Source of the DNA: JABDLO01 sp041749255
GTDB lineage: Bacteria > Bacteroidota > Bacteroidia > Chitinophagales > Saprospiraceae
Length of the DNA stretch: 64,000 nt
Assembly: GCA_041749255.1 (NCBI GenBank)
Contig: JBGTBR010000044.1
Span: forward strand, 92,069 to 156,068
Direction: 5' to 3'
Position numbers and translations under genes: made by a program. Shown piece by piece: positions 25,486-35,318 of this stretch; the first letter of the stretch is position 1; every line of letters starts with the position of its first letter. A model generated the notes under the pieces. The model saw nothing but the letters and a program-made list of their open reading frames with translations, was not told where the DNA came from and did not search any database.

Positions 25486-27003
25486 ATGAAAATAGAAATC
25501 ATTGATGTTGAGCTTACGGGTATTTTAATGCATTTGGTTAATCATGAAACTTCTATAGATGAGAAAGTTTCTAAAGTCCATCCGGATTATACACTAAGTG
25601 CAAAGAATTTATATCGCTACCTGATGTTGAGAAGTTTTGATTTGAGAAAATATCACGATACACTATCGGAGTATGGGGTTTCTTCATTGAGAACTACAGA
25701 GGAGTATGTACTTAGCAACCTTTATCATATAGTCAAAAATTTACGGCTTATTCAGAATATTCCTTTTGATTTAAAGCTTGATTTTGAAATAATAGGCTAT
25801 AAAAAAAGCAAAGAGTTATTAAAAAAACACGCAAATAGTTTGTTCAATGAAAGCCACAAATTAAATTTTACAGAAATAATGGTGACCCTCCCTGTAGAAG
25901 CGGCTGAAGACAAAAAGATGATCAGAAACATGGTGTTAAATGGGATGGGAATCGCAAGAATAAATTTAAGCTATGGAGATGTGGGTATCTGGAGTAAAAT
26001 GGTAGACATCATTCATGAAGTTCAAAAGGAAACCAATCGACAAATAAAGATTTACATGGACTTATCAGGGCCGAAAATAAGGACGGCTGCAATTAAAATC
26101 CGAGGGAAAAAAGGTAAAATTAAAAACAGCATTTCTATAAAAGTGGGCGACCATATTGTTTTGACTAAAAAAGAAACTTTAGGAAAAAAATCTAAGTATG
26201 GAAAGCGAAATGAACAGATTGAGAAAGCAGAAGTAGGGGTATTATTACATCAGATTATTGATGATGCAAAAATAGACGATATTATATTATTCGATGATGG
26301 AATGATAAAATCAAAAGTGGTCAATAAAAAAGAGGACGAATTAGAAATTGAAATTACAGCTTGTTACAAATCAAAACTGTCTTCAAACAAGGGGATTAAT
26401 CTACCAAATACCATTCTTAATCTCCCCGCATTGACTGGTAAAGATATTGAGAATTTACCCTTCATTTGTGAACATGCCGATATTGTAGGTTACTCTTTTG
26501 TAAGGACAGGAGCGGATGTCAAAAAACTATATGCAGAACTCAAAAAAAACAATGCAGAAGATATCGGTGTGGTTTTTAAGATTGAAAATGAAGAAGCTTT
26601 TGAGAATTTGCCCGAAATAATATTCGAAGGAATGGTTAGAAAAAATATTGGGGTTATGATTGCAAGGGGAGATTTGGCTGTAGAAATTGGGTTTGAGAGA
26701 ATTTCTGAAGTACAAAATGAGATCTTGTGGTTGTGTGAAGCTGCTCATATTCCGGTAATTTGGGCAACTCAGGTTCTTGAAAATCTGGTTAAAACAGGTA
26801 TTCCCACCAGAGCTGAAATTAGTGATGCTGCTCAGGGCGCACAAGCAGAATGTGTAATGCTAAATAAAGGACCGTATATAAATGATGCAATAAGAGTACT
26901 GAAGAATATCCTGACAAGAATGGACGAACATTCATTTAAGAAGAAAAATGAACTTAGAGCCCTTAATGTGGCGCAGAAATATTTAAAAAATCTGGAGAAA
27001 TAA
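25486..27003 (+). CDS. Pyruvate kinase-like protein with novel N-terminal domain
   Basis: About 505 residues from the ATG at 25486; the frame opens at a TTG at 25462. Residues about 1-130 are a helical region of unknown type. The rest is a pyruvate kinase barrel with GIARINLSYGD (about 156-166; the usual CRxNFSHG), MDLSGPKIRTA, FDDGMI, GINLPN, VGYSFVR, FKIENEEA (about 363-370), ARGDLAVEIG (about 390-399) and WATQVLENL (about 425-433). Most residues that bind phosphoenolpyruvate and metal are therefore present. It ends soon after the barrel and lacks the C-terminal allosteric domain of classical enzymes. Whether it makes pyruvate or does something else is open. Confidence 0.8.
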   Translation: MKIEIIDVELTGILMHLVNHETSIDEKVSKVHPDYTLSAKNLYRYLMLRSFDLRKYHDTLSEYGVSSLRTTEEYVLSNLYHIVKNLRLIQNIPFDLKLDFEIIGYKKSKELLKKHANSLFNESHKLNFTEIMVTLPVEAAEDKKMIRNMVLNGMGIARINLSYGDVGIWSKMVDIIHEVQKETNRQIKIYMDLSGPKIRTAAIKIRGKKGKIKNSISIKVGDHIVLTKKETLGKKSKYGKRNEQIEKAEVGVLLHQIIDDAKIDDIILFDDGMIKSKVVNKKEDELEIEITACYKSKLSSNKGINLPNTILNLPALTGKDIENLPFICEHADIVGYSFVRTGADVKKLYAELKKNNAEDIGVVFKIENEEAFENLPEIIFEGMVRKNIGVMIARGDLAVEIGFERISEVQNEILWLCEAAHIPVIWATQVLENLVKTGIPTRAEISDAAQGAQAECVMLNKGPYINDAIRVLKNILTRMDEHSFKKKNELRALNVAQKYLKNLEK

Positions 27004-27323
27004 CAATGACTATGAAGTCCAGGCTCATACCGTCGCACACATAGCCAAAAAGCTACATTTAACCAGCTCCATATGGCACTTTTGGTATAGTATATTCCGA
27101 TTTAACCGCACCCTCTAAGATCCAAGAGAACCATTATTTCCCATTGTCTAAAACTATTAATACATTTCTTTGTGTTTAAGCAGTATGACAAGATTTTTAT
27201 ATAGGTATTATACATCTGTTTGGTTTCATTCTGACACCAACAGACATTTATGCTTGTAGCTTCTAATCAAGCGAAACAGAACTAAATAACATTAAAAGAG
27301 ATAAAACTTAAAAACAAAAGACA
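27004..27323. other. Intergenic region before the copper operon
   Basis: About 320 bases with no credible ORF. It presumably holds the promoter of the copper operon, but no clear TAnnTTTG box or operator is seen. Confidence 0.4.
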
Positions 27324-28193
27324 ATGAACAATTCAATGAAAATGTTGATGGCAATTTCCGTATTGCTATATCTAACAGCGTGTAACGCTCAAATCAAAAA
27401 TGCTACTACTGAAACCGTAAAAATATTTGGAAACTGTGGTATGTGTGAAACTACTATTGAAACGGCGGGTAATGTTAAGAACATTGCTCAGGTAGATTGG
27501 GATAAAGATACGAAAATGGCTACACTTACTTTCGATGCAAGTAAAACCAATAAAGATGAAATCTTGAAACGTATTGCATTGGCAGGTTACGATAGTGACC
27601 AATTCCTTGCCCCAGATGAAGAGTATGCTAAACTTCATGAATGTTGTCAATATGACCGTGCTAATAAATCGGAAACGGCAAAAGTCGGAGTTATGGAAGA
27701 CCACTCTATACATAACCAGGATGGAACAACAGGAAAGTCATTAGAGAAAATGCAGAAAAAAAATCAACTAAAAGCTGTTTTTGACCATTACTTTTCACTT
27801 AAAGATGCATTGGTAAAATCTGACGGCACTTTGGCTTCTTCAATGGCAACACATTTACTCACTGCTCTCAATACTGTGCAAATGAATAAACTTTCCAATG
27901 AAGAACATATGGTTTGGATGAAAGTAATGAAAGACCTGGCAAAGGATACCGAACTCATTGAAGAAACCAAAAATGTAAGCCATCAGCGAGACCATTTCAT
28001 TACCTTGTCTGATAATATGTATCAGTTGCTTAAGGTTTCAAAGCAAGACTCTCCGACTTATTACCAACATTGCCCAATGGCAAATGATGGTAAAGGTGCC
28101 AATTGGTTGAGCAAGGAAAATGTAATAAAGAATCCCTATTACGGTTCTGCAATGCTTTCTTGTGGTAAAACAATTGAAACCATTGAAAATTAA
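27324..28193 (+). CDS. Copper-binding lipoprotein, HMA plus DUF3347
   Basis: A 289-residue protein with lipobox LTACN at about residue 20. A heavy-metal-associated domain follows with the metal motif NCGMCETTIE (CxxC, about 38-47). After a His-containing linker (MEDHSIHNQDG), a DUF3347 domain spans about 145-280 and ends with the Cys/His-rich TYYQHCPMANDGKGANWLS and SAMLSCG. DUF3347 proteins accompany copper efflux systems in Bacteroidota. It is the first gene of a five-gene copper operon and may act as a periplasmic copper chaperone or sensor. Confidence 0.87.
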   Translation: MNNSMKMLMAISVLLYLTACNAQIKNATTETVKIFGNCGMCETTIETAGNVKNIAQVDWDKDTKMATLTFDASKTNKDEILKRIALAGYDSDQFLAPDEEYAKLHECCQYDRANKSETAKVGVMEDHSIHNQDGTTGKSLEKMQKKNQLKAVFDHYFSLKDALVKSDGTLASSMATHLLTALNTVQMNKLSNEEHMVWMKVMKDLAKDTELIEETKNVSHQRDHFITLSDNMYQLLKVSKQDSPTYYQHCPMANDGKGANWLSKENVIKNPYYGSAMLSCGKTIETIEN

Positions 28194-28209
28194 TTCAAAA
28201 ATAAAAAAG

Positions 28210-28764
28210 ATGAATAACTTTCTAATTCTCCTTTTAACATTGATGCCTGTAATATTATCTGCACAACACGAACACCATCAGGCACAAAATGATACAACAG
28301 TCAAAGCCAAAAGCCCACGCACTTCGGCAATGGCAATGATTGGAAACAATCACGTGCACATAGACTATGGTTCACCAAGCGTGCGGGGACGCAACATTTG
28401 GAATGGATTGGTTGGCTACGGGCATGTTTGGGCAACAGGTGCCCACAAAGCCACTTGGATTGAGTTTTCGGAAGATGTGAAAATCAGCAATCAGCTCATA
28501 GCTAAAGGAAAGTATGGTTTTTTTACCATTCCCAATAAAAATGAATGGACACTTATTCTTAACAAAGTTTGGGATATGCATCTGGCCGATGATTATAACT
28601 CAGAAAAGGATGTGATCAGGATAAAAGTCATGCCTATCAGGACTAAAAATCTCACAGAAGCATTACAGTTCCAAGTTACTGAAACTGGAAAAGACCAGGG
28701 TAAAATTAAGATAGACTGGGAATATTTGAGTGTTTCACTTGATTTTCAGAATTCAGGTATATGA
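28210..28764 (+). CDS. DUF2911 periplasmic protein
   Basis: A 184-residue protein; the ATG at 28210 opens the signal peptide MNNFLILLLTLMPVILSAQ, while the upstream in-frame ATG at 28162 lies inside the preceding gene. Mature protein begins HEHHQ. DUF2911 features are IDYGSPSVRGRNIWNGLVGY, VWATGAHKATWIEF and AKGKYGFFTIP. The biochemical role is unknown. It overlaps the P-type ATPase start by four bases, placing it firmly in the copper operon. Confidence 0.85.
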   Translation: MNNFLILLLTLMPVILSAQHEHHQAQNDTTVKAKSPRTSAMAMIGNNHVHIDYGSPSVRGRNIWNGLVGYGHVWATGAHKATWIEFSEDVKISNQLIAKGKYGFFTIPNKNEWTLILNKVWDMHLADDYNSEKDVIRIKVMPIRTKNLTEALQFQVTETGKDQGKIKIDWEYLSVSLDFQNSGI

Positions 28765-30878
28765 AAAAATATACCTGTCCGATGCACTTGCAAGTGCTTA
28801 AAGACGAACCCGGGAAATGTCCAATTTGCGGCATGGATTTAGTGCCATTTGGAGCGAGAAATGAACATTCGCGGCACCATGAAGAATCAAAAGGTCACAT
28901 AAGTCATTCAGAATCTGGATTCGATAAACATAAAGGTCATCATACGAACGACTTTTTAAAACGTTTTTGGATAAGTCTGGTACTCACCGTTCCAATACTA
29001 TTGTTGTCTCATATGATACAAGAGTGGTTGGGCTTCCATTATGGCTTCGCGGGCGATAGATTTGTTTTAATGGCATTGGGCACCGCGATTTATGTTTATG
29101 GGGGAAAGCCATTTTTGAAAGGTATGGTTGGCGAGATTAGATACAAAGCCATTGGAATGATGACTTTGGTGGCATTGGCCATTTCTGTTGCTTATATCTA
29201 TAGCATGGCTGTGGCATTAGGTTTCCCTGGAATGGATTTCTTCTGGGAGCTTGCAACATTGATTGTCATTATGCTCCTGGGTCATTGGTTGGAGATGCGT
29301 TCTCAAATGGCAGCTTCAAAAGCTTTACAATCTTTGGTGGCGTTACTTCCCAATGATGTAACCATTGAACGTAATGGAAATGCAGTTGTAATTAAATTGG
29401 ATGAATTGAAAAATGATGATATCATTATCATTAAGCCGGGAGAGAAAATTGCGGCTGATGGATTGATCATTGAAGGTTCTTCGACTGTAAATGAAAGTAT
29501 GCTGACAGGGGAAAGCGTACCGGTGAAAAAGCAGGTAGAAGCAAAAGTCATCGCGGGTTCGATAAATGGTGATGGAGTTTTAAAGATTAAGGCTACAGGA
29601 GTAGGCAAAGATAGTTATCTCAATAAGGTAATCAATTTGGTCCAGGATGCACAGGCTGCAAAATCCAATACTCAAAACATAGCAGACAAAGTAGCCAGAT
29701 GGCTCACCTTTATTGCTATCGCTGTGGGTGTTGGCACTTTCGCCTATTGGTTCATTACCAATGGTAATTTGGCTTTTGCAATGGAACGAATGGTAACCGT
29801 GATGGTGACAGCTTGTCCCCACGCTTTAGGTGTTGCCATCCCATTGGTTGTGGCTATTTCTACCACACTTTCTGCTACAAACGGACTTTTGATTAGAAAC
29901 CGAACTGCCTTTGAAACCACCCGAAAATTATCGGTCATCATTTTTGATAAAACAGGCACACTTACTCAAGGCTCTCATAGGGTACAACAAACGATTCCTT
30001 TAACGGAGAAATACACAGCTGATGACATGATTACGTATGCGGCGGCAGTGCAGCAAAATTCAGAACACCATATTGCAAAAGGTGTACTCCAAACCTTAAA
30101 GGATAAACAACTGGATTTATGGAAGTCAGAAAATTTCCAGTTGATGCAAGGAATTGGTGTATCCGGAACTGTAAAGGGCAAAACTGTAATAGCTGCCGGG
30201 CCAAATTACTTCCAGGATAAAAGTCATTTGTTGCCTGAAATACCACAAGACATCAATCAAGACGCAGAGACCGTGACCTTTTTAATAATTGATGATGAAG
30301 TAATAGGCATCATTACTTTGGCGGATACCATCAGGGAGGGTTCGCAACAAGCAATTAAAGACTTGAAGGAAATGAACATCAAATCGTACTTGCTTACTGG
30401 CGATAATGAAAATATTGCGGCAGCAGTAAGTAATGAGTTGGAAATGGATGGTTTTTTCGCCAATGTGTTGCCCCACAATAAGCAAGAGAAAATTAAAGAA
30501 TTTCAAGCCAAAGGTGAAATTGTAGCAATGACGGGCGATGGCGTGAATGATGCACCAGCATTGGCTCAGGCAAATGTGGGCATCGCTGTTGGTTCAGGTA
30601 CCGATGTTGCCGCTGAAACTGCCGACATCATTTTGGTAAATAGCGATCCTAGAGACGTGGCAAAAATGATAGATTTTGGAAAACGAACTTATCAGAAGAT
30701 GGTTCAAAACCTTGTATGGGCGGTAGGTTATAATATTATAGCGATTCCACTGGCTGCAGGGGTGCTTTATCCAAAGTTTGTTTTGAGTCCTGCAATGGGT
30801 GCTGTGTTGATGAGTGTAAGCACAATCGTGGTTGCAATCAATGCAAGCCTGTTAAAATTGAATAAATCAAATACTTAA
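28761..30878 (+). CDS. Copper-translocating P-type ATPase, CPH type
   Basis: A 705-residue inner-membrane pump. An N-terminal metal-binding domain YTCPMHLQVLKDEPGKCPIC (about 4-23) is followed by a His-rich stretch (about 35-62), then the P1B core: TGES (about 247), the membrane metal site TACPHALG (about 349-356), the phosphorylated Asp in DKTGTLTQG (about 395) and GDGVNDAP (about 592). The CPH motif, rather than CPC, is typical of the CopB-like class linked to Cu(II)/Ag(I) export. It is encoded between a DUF2911 and a DUF305 protein and upstream of the multicopper oxidase. Confidence 0.93.
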   Translation: MKKYTCPMHLQVLKDEPGKCPICGMDLVPFGARNEHSRHHEESKGHISHSESGFDKHKGHHTNDFLKRFWISLVLTVPILLLSHMIQEWLGFHYGFAGDRFVLMALGTAIYVYGGKPFLKGMVGEIRYKAIGMMTLVALAISVAYIYSMAVALGFPGMDFFWELATLIVIMLLGHWLEMRSQMAASKALQSLVALLPNDVTIERNGNAVVIKLDELKNDDIIIIKPGEKIAADGLIIEGSSTVNESMLTGESVPVKKQVEAKVIAGSINGDGVLKIKATGVGKDSYLNKVINLVQDAQAAKSNTQNIADKVARWLTFIAIAVGVGTFAYWFITNGNLAFAMERMVTVMVTACPHALGVAIPLVVAISTTLSATNGLLIRNRTAFETTRKLSVIIFDKTGTLTQGSHRVQQTIPLTEKYTADDMITYAAAVQQNSEHHIAKGVLQTLKDKQLDLWKSENFQLMQGIGVSGTVKGKTVIAAGPNYFQDKSHLLPEIPQDINQDAETVTFLIIDDEVIGIITLADTIREGSQQAIKDLKEMNIKSYLLTGDNENIAAAVSNELEMDGFFANVLPHNKQEKIKEFQAKGEIVAMTGDGVNDAPALAQANVGIAVGSGTDVAAETADIILVNSDPRDVAKMIDFGKRTYQKMVQNLVWAVGYNIIAIPLAAGVLYPKFVLSPAMGAVLMSVSTIVVAINASLLKLNKSNT

Positions 30879-30889
30879 AAATTTATAAA

Positions 30890-31366
30890 ATGAAAAATTC
30901 TCATCGGGAAAATCACAAGAGCAATTACACAAAATTCATTCTCATGCTCATTGCATCTTTTATTGCAATGTATATCACCATGTACCTAAACACCTATATA
31001 ATTGACCACGTATATTTTAGTCTTACACGCTTTTATATGACTTGTTTGGGCATCTCAGCAATGGCTTTGATAATGCTGTTCTTTATGTGGAGTATGTATA
31101 CTAACAAAAAGAAAAATATGGCTATTATTTTTAGCAGTCTTTTCCTTTTTATATCTTCTCTATTCCTGGTGCGCGCTCAAAAACCTATTGGCGATGTGTT
31201 ATGGATGAAAGCGATGATTCCTCATCACTCTATCGCTATTTTAACCAGTGGCAGGGCAGATATAAAAGACCCAGAAGTGCAGAAGCTCGCGGAAGATATT
31301 ATCATGGCTCAGGAAAAAGAAATTGAGCAAATGCAAAAAATGATTAAACGATTGGAGGATCGATAG
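30890..31366 (+). CDS. DUF305 family membrane protein
   Basis: A 158-residue protein with three hydrophobic helices (about 15-35, 45-65, 75-95) and then a DUF305 helical domain. The hallmark is MIPHHSIAILTSGRADIKDP, with PHH and a trailing helix AEDIIMAQEKEIEQM. In related operons DUF305 proteins accompany copper resistance and may bind copper through the His and Met residues. It sits 11 bases after the ATPase gene and 3 bases before the oxidase. Confidence 0.85.
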   Translation: MKNSHRENHKSNYTKFILMLIASFIAMYITMYLNTYIIDHVYFSLTRFYMTCLGISAMALIMLFFMWSMYTNKKKNMAIIFSSLFLFISSLFLVRAQKPIGDVLWMKAMIPHHSIAILTSGRADIKDPEVQKLAEDIIMAQEKEIEQMQKMIKRLEDR

Positions 31367-31369
31367 AAC

Positions 31370-33616
31370 ATGAAATTAAATATTTGTAAAATTTCTCTGA
31401 TATCGGTATTTTTTATGCTGATCTCGGCCTCAATTTCCGCCCAAAAAGTGGTGCGATATGACCTTTTTGTAAAAGACACCATCGTCAACTTTACTGGAAA
31501 AGACAAAAGGGCAATTGCCGCCAACGGACAAATTCCTATGCCAACCCTTACATTTACTGAAGGTGATACGGCTGAAATTCACGTACATAACCTACTCAAA
31601 GAAAGCACCTCTATGCATTGGCACGGTTTGTATTTGCCCAATAAGGAAGACGGTGTTCCCTATTTAACACAAATGCCCATAGAGCCAAATACAAAACACG
31701 TTTACCGTTTTCCAATCATTCAAAACGGAACACATTGGTATCACAGCCATACCGGTCTGCAAGAGCAAATTGGCATGTACGGCTCAATGATTTTGAAAAA
31801 AAGAGAAGAAGACCCTACTTTTAGAAAAGGTATAGACGATTTGCCATCTGTTCCTATCATTTTAAGTGAATGGACAGATTTTAACCCAAATAATGTCCAC
31901 AGAATGTTGCACAACGCTTCGGATTGGTTCGCAATTAAAAAAGGGACAACCCAAAGTTACGCTGAAGCCATAAGAGAAGGACATTTTAAAACCAAACTAA
32001 CCAACGAATGGAAACGAATGTTGGCCATGGATGTAAGCGATGTGTATTATGATAAATTTCTTATCAATGGAGCATCAGAAAAACAACTTTCTCAATTCAA
32101 AGGAGGTGATAAAGTGCGTTTACAAATTTCTAATGGTGGGGCTTCTTCCTATTTTTGGCTCACATATGCAGGCGGAAAAATAACCGTTGTTGCCAATGAT
32201 GGTAACGATGTTGAGCCTGTTGAAGTAGATAGATTGATTATAGGTGTTTCAGAAACCTATGATGTCATAGTTACTATACCGTCAGAAAATACGTCATACG
32301 AATTTTTGGCAACACCGGAAGACCGCACCAGTTCGGCATCTATTTATATCGGTTCGGGTATCAAACAGTTAAGTAGTCCATTGCCAAAACTGAAATACTT
32401 TGAAGGCATGAAGATGATGAACGATATGATGAATATGAATGGTGATCTGAATGATATGGGAATGAATATGAGCTTGCAACAAATGGATATGAACACAGTA
32501 ATGTATCCTGAAATTACGGGCGAAACGGAACCTGTGAAAATGGATAAAATGCCAGGCATGGATATGAAGAATATGGATCATTCCACACACGGCTCTGGTA
32601 ATAAGGATATAGTAACATTGAATTATGCAATGCTGAAATCTCCTACAAAAACAACTTTACCAAAAGACGCTCCGGTTAGGGAATTAAAGTTTGAGTTAAC
32701 AGGAAATATGAACCGTTATGTTTGGAGTCTGGACAACAAAGTGCTTTCTGAAGCCGACAAAATTCTGATTAAAAAGGGTGAAATCGTAAGAATAACCATG
32801 TTCAATAATTCTATGATGCGTCACCCTATGCACTTGCACGGTCACGATTTTAGAGTAATCAATGGTCAGGGAGATTATGCACCACTAAAAAACGTATTGG
32901 ACATAATGCCAATGGAAACCAATGTAATTGAATTTGAAGCCAACCTGGAAGGTGATTGGTTTTTTCATTGCCATATCCTCTACCATATGATGTCAGGAAT
33001 GAACCGGGTTTTTAGTTATGAAAACCAGGAACCCAATCCATTATTGCCCGATAAAAAATGGGCTTATAAAAAATTGCAACGAGAAAGCAATCAGCTACAC
33101 TTTATGGCTCAAAATGACTTTGCAACCAATGGTAATGACGGAATGGTTATGTTACAAAACGCTCGTTGGAGTTTTAGCACAGAATGGAGATTAGGCTATA
33201 ATGACATGCACGGTTACGAAACAGAAACCCACATTGGCAGATACATTGGCAGAAATCAATGGTTGATGCCATTTGTTGGTTTTGACTGGCGTTACAGAAA
33301 ACATACAGATGCTGAAAAAAATCTTTTTGGACAAACCAATACCAAAGACAACCGCACCCAACTTAGTTTAGGTATTGCTTATACATTGCCTTTATTGATT
33401 ATATTTCAAAGCGAAATTTATCATGATGGAAATGTAAGAATGCAATTGCGGAGAGAAGATATTCCAGTATCAAAAAGGTTTAGAGCTGCATTTATGGTCA
33501 ATACAGACAAAGAATATATGTTTGGTCTGCATTATATAGTTGGTAAAAATTTTGGGTTTAGAACTCATTACGACAGTGATATGGGATTTGGAGTAGGATT
33601 GATTTTGAATTATTAA
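31370..33616 (+). CDS. Multicopper oxidase with C-terminal beta-barrel-like domain
   Basis: A 748-residue secreted protein (signal peptide about 1-24). Copper ligands are complete: MHWHGLYLP (about 82-90), HWYHSHTG (about 121-128), HPMHLHGHDF (about 484-493) and FFHCHILYHMMSGMNRV (about 531-547, including the type 1 Cys). A Met-rich segment (about 345-385, MMNDMMNMNGD and MGMNMS) lies before domain three, as in CopA/CueO-type oxidases that oxidise Cu(I). Residues from about 575 on show alternating beta-strand sequence ending GVGLILNY, resembling the CopB outer-membrane domain normally encoded separately. It closes the copper operon. Confidence 0.88.
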   Translation: MKLNICKISLISVFFMLISASISAQKVVRYDLFVKDTIVNFTGKDKRAIAANGQIPMPTLTFTEGDTAEIHVHNLLKESTSMHWHGLYLPNKEDGVPYLTQMPIEPNTKHVYRFPIIQNGTHWYHSHTGLQEQIGMYGSMILKKREEDPTFRKGIDDLPSVPIILSEWTDFNPNNVHRMLHNASDWFAIKKGTTQSYAEAIREGHFKTKLTNEWKRMLAMDVSDVYYDKFLINGASEKQLSQFKGGDKVRLQISNGGASSYFWLTYAGGKITVVANDGNDVEPVEVDRLIIGVSETYDVIVTIPSENTSYEFLATPEDRTSSASIYIGSGIKQLSSPLPKLKYFEGMKMMNDMMNMNGDLNDMGMNMSLQQMDMNTVMYPEITGETEPVKMDKMPGMDMKNMDHSTHGSGNKDIVTLNYAMLKSPTKTTLPKDAPVRELKFELTGNMNRYVWSLDNKVLSEADKILIKKGEIVRITMFNNSMMRHPMHLHGHDFRVINGQGDYAPLKNVLDIMPMETNVIEFEANLEGDWFFHCHILYHMMSGMNRVFSYENQEPNPLLPDKKWAYKKLQRESNQLHFMAQNDFATNGNDGMVMLQNARWSFSTEWRLGYNDMHGYETETHIGRYIGRNQWLMPFVGFDWRYRKHTDAEKNLFGQTNTKDNRTQLSLGIAYTLPLLIIFQSEIYHDGNVRMQLRREDIPVSKRFRAAFMVNTDKEYMFGLHYIVGKNFGFRTHYDSDMGFGVGLILNY

Positions 33617-33838
33617 AGCCAGGCAATGTCAATCATATCCTAGACCAGAGACATTTTGTACTTTGGCTTAAACTTTTTCCCAGCCGACAAATAGTGGTTT
33701 CAAATGCCCCACGTTTCTTAGCTGAAAGGTTATGCTCACTTTGAATAAAGTTAGTATGGAGAATTTTTATGACGGAACATTCATATACAACTGGATTATG
33801 CATCATGAAATTCATTGCCTATCTCGACTATAAAGCAA

Positions 33839-34681
33839 ATGAAAAATAAAACTGAAATACGAAAACTTATTTTTTACTTTATTTCAACGTACATTTTCTC
33901 CTGGGCTTTTTGGATTCCAAGTGCACTTTTATTTAAAAATGCTGATTCATTCATAGATTTGGTTACGTCTCCTATTTTTATCATGCTTCAAACTTTAGGA
34001 GCTGCCGGGCCTAGTATAGTCGCACTTATTTTTTTAAAAGTAGAAAAAAAAGGCAGTGAAATGAATTCCATTTTCAACAGATACACACAATGGCATTTCA
34101 AAACATATTGGTATCTTTTTTCAACTTTACTTTTCCCGATAATTTCTTTCCTGGCATTGATATTACATTCATTAATTATCACCCCTATTGCAAATGATCA
34201 CCCCATTATTGCATTATATACTGACATGGGTTTAGCAGCGATACTCATTTTACCTGCCATGTTTCTCGGTCAGATTTTTACAAGTCCTTTATTGGAAGAG
34301 TTTGGATGGAGAGGATATGCTCAGCCCGTTTTACAGAAACATTTTAGCATTTTGACTTCAAGTGCCATTATAGGATTTGTATGGGGATTTTGGCATCTAC
34401 CTTTAACTTTAGTCTATGGATTTAATGTGCCCGTGCAAATGATCATGTTTGTTTTAGTAAGTATTTGGATAGGTTATTTATATAACTCTACCAATGGCAG
34501 CATGTTAGCAGTTCTGCTATTTCATGCTTCAATAAATATTGGACTTAATGTTTTGGCTCCTAAACATGACAGTTTAATTCTGGTTTTGTTGGTTTTTTCT
34601 ATAACAATTTTCATTATCTATTTGGCACAGCGTAAAGAGATCAAAGCATTCAATTTTTTTATCAATAATCTAAATGATTAA
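33839..34681 (+). CDS. CPBP family intramembrane protease
   Basis: About 280 residues from the ATG at 33839; an upstream in-frame ATG at 33815 adds eight residues. It has eight hydrophobic helices. The CAAX-protease/bacteriocin-processing signature reads LLEEFGWRGYAQP (about 152-164), followed by GFVWGFWHLPL and the late FHASINIG, which supply the conserved Glu-Glu, Arg and two His residues. Substrate unknown. It is a stand-alone gene after the copper operon. Confidence 0.88.
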   Translation: MKNKTEIRKLIFYFISTYIFSWAFWIPSALLFKNADSFIDLVTSPIFIMLQTLGAAGPSIVALIFLKVEKKGSEMNSIFNRYTQWHFKTYWYLFSTLLFPIISFLALILHSLIITPIANDHPIIALYTDMGLAAILILPAMFLGQIFTSPLLEEFGWRGYAQPVLQKHFSILTSSAIIGFVWGFWHLPLTLVYGFNVPVQMIMFVLVSIWIGYLYNSTNGSMLAVLLFHASINIGLNVLAPKHDSLILVLLVFSITIFIIYLAQRKEIKAFNFFINNLND

Positions 34682-34933
34682 AGAGTTGATAACTATTCTG
34701 CTATTACCCCTCCCCACAAATCCTCTGGTAGTTAAAATTAATAAATTCGAAATAAAAATTAAAAATAATGATTTGAACAGAACAAAAAAATGCCGAGGAC
34801 TGATTATCTCGTAAATCGTAATTGAAAATTCGCAATCTGGCTGAGTAGTTGTAAAGAGATTAGAGAAATTCCAGAAAAATACATTAAGTATATACTATTA
34901 TTATATATATTTATAATATTACATTCAAGTATC

Positions 34934-35314
34934 ATGAAAAATGTATCATTAAAAATAGACGACTCAATTTTCATCGAAACTGAAAAAATTCTATCCAAAA
35001 TCAAAAACCCACGAAACAGATATATCAACGAGACAATAGAATATTATAATAAGTTGCAAAGACGAATCCTTCTTGAGAAAAAATTAAAAGTGGAATCCGA
35101 TCTTGTTAACAAAGATTCAATGTCTGTACTAAAGAATTTGCGGAGATTTATTATGTTGACTAAACAATACGAAATTTGGATAACAGACTTGAATCCTCAA
35201 ATTGGGAAAGAACCCGGAAAGACAAGACCTGTTGTCATAATACAGACCAATTTATTAAATACAATCCCCCATCCTTCCACTAGTGGCAAGTGTAACGAAA
35301 TACTAATCTATTAA
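34934..35314 (+). pseudogene. Decayed MazEF-like toxin-antitoxin pair, fused by frameshift
   Basis: The first 70 codons read as an antitoxin (MKNVSLKIDDSIFIETEKIL, with NRYINETIEYYN). From the codon after SVLK the frame is shifted: a different frame would give KEFAEIYYVD and a stop, the natural antitoxin end. The shifted frame runs straight into MLTKQYEIWITDLNPQIGKE and GKTRPVVIIQTNLLN, the start of a MazF/PemK toxin, which then breaks off after about 45 residues (normal length about 110). Both partners therefore look inactive. Immediately after it starts the PAS-LuxR gene. Confidence 0.7.
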
Positions 35315-35318
35315 AATA

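Noticed and set aside
32369..32590. His-rich minus-strand frame of 73 codons
   Set aside because: It is the antisense of the Met-rich segment of the multicopper oxidase (ATG read backwards gives CAT, His).
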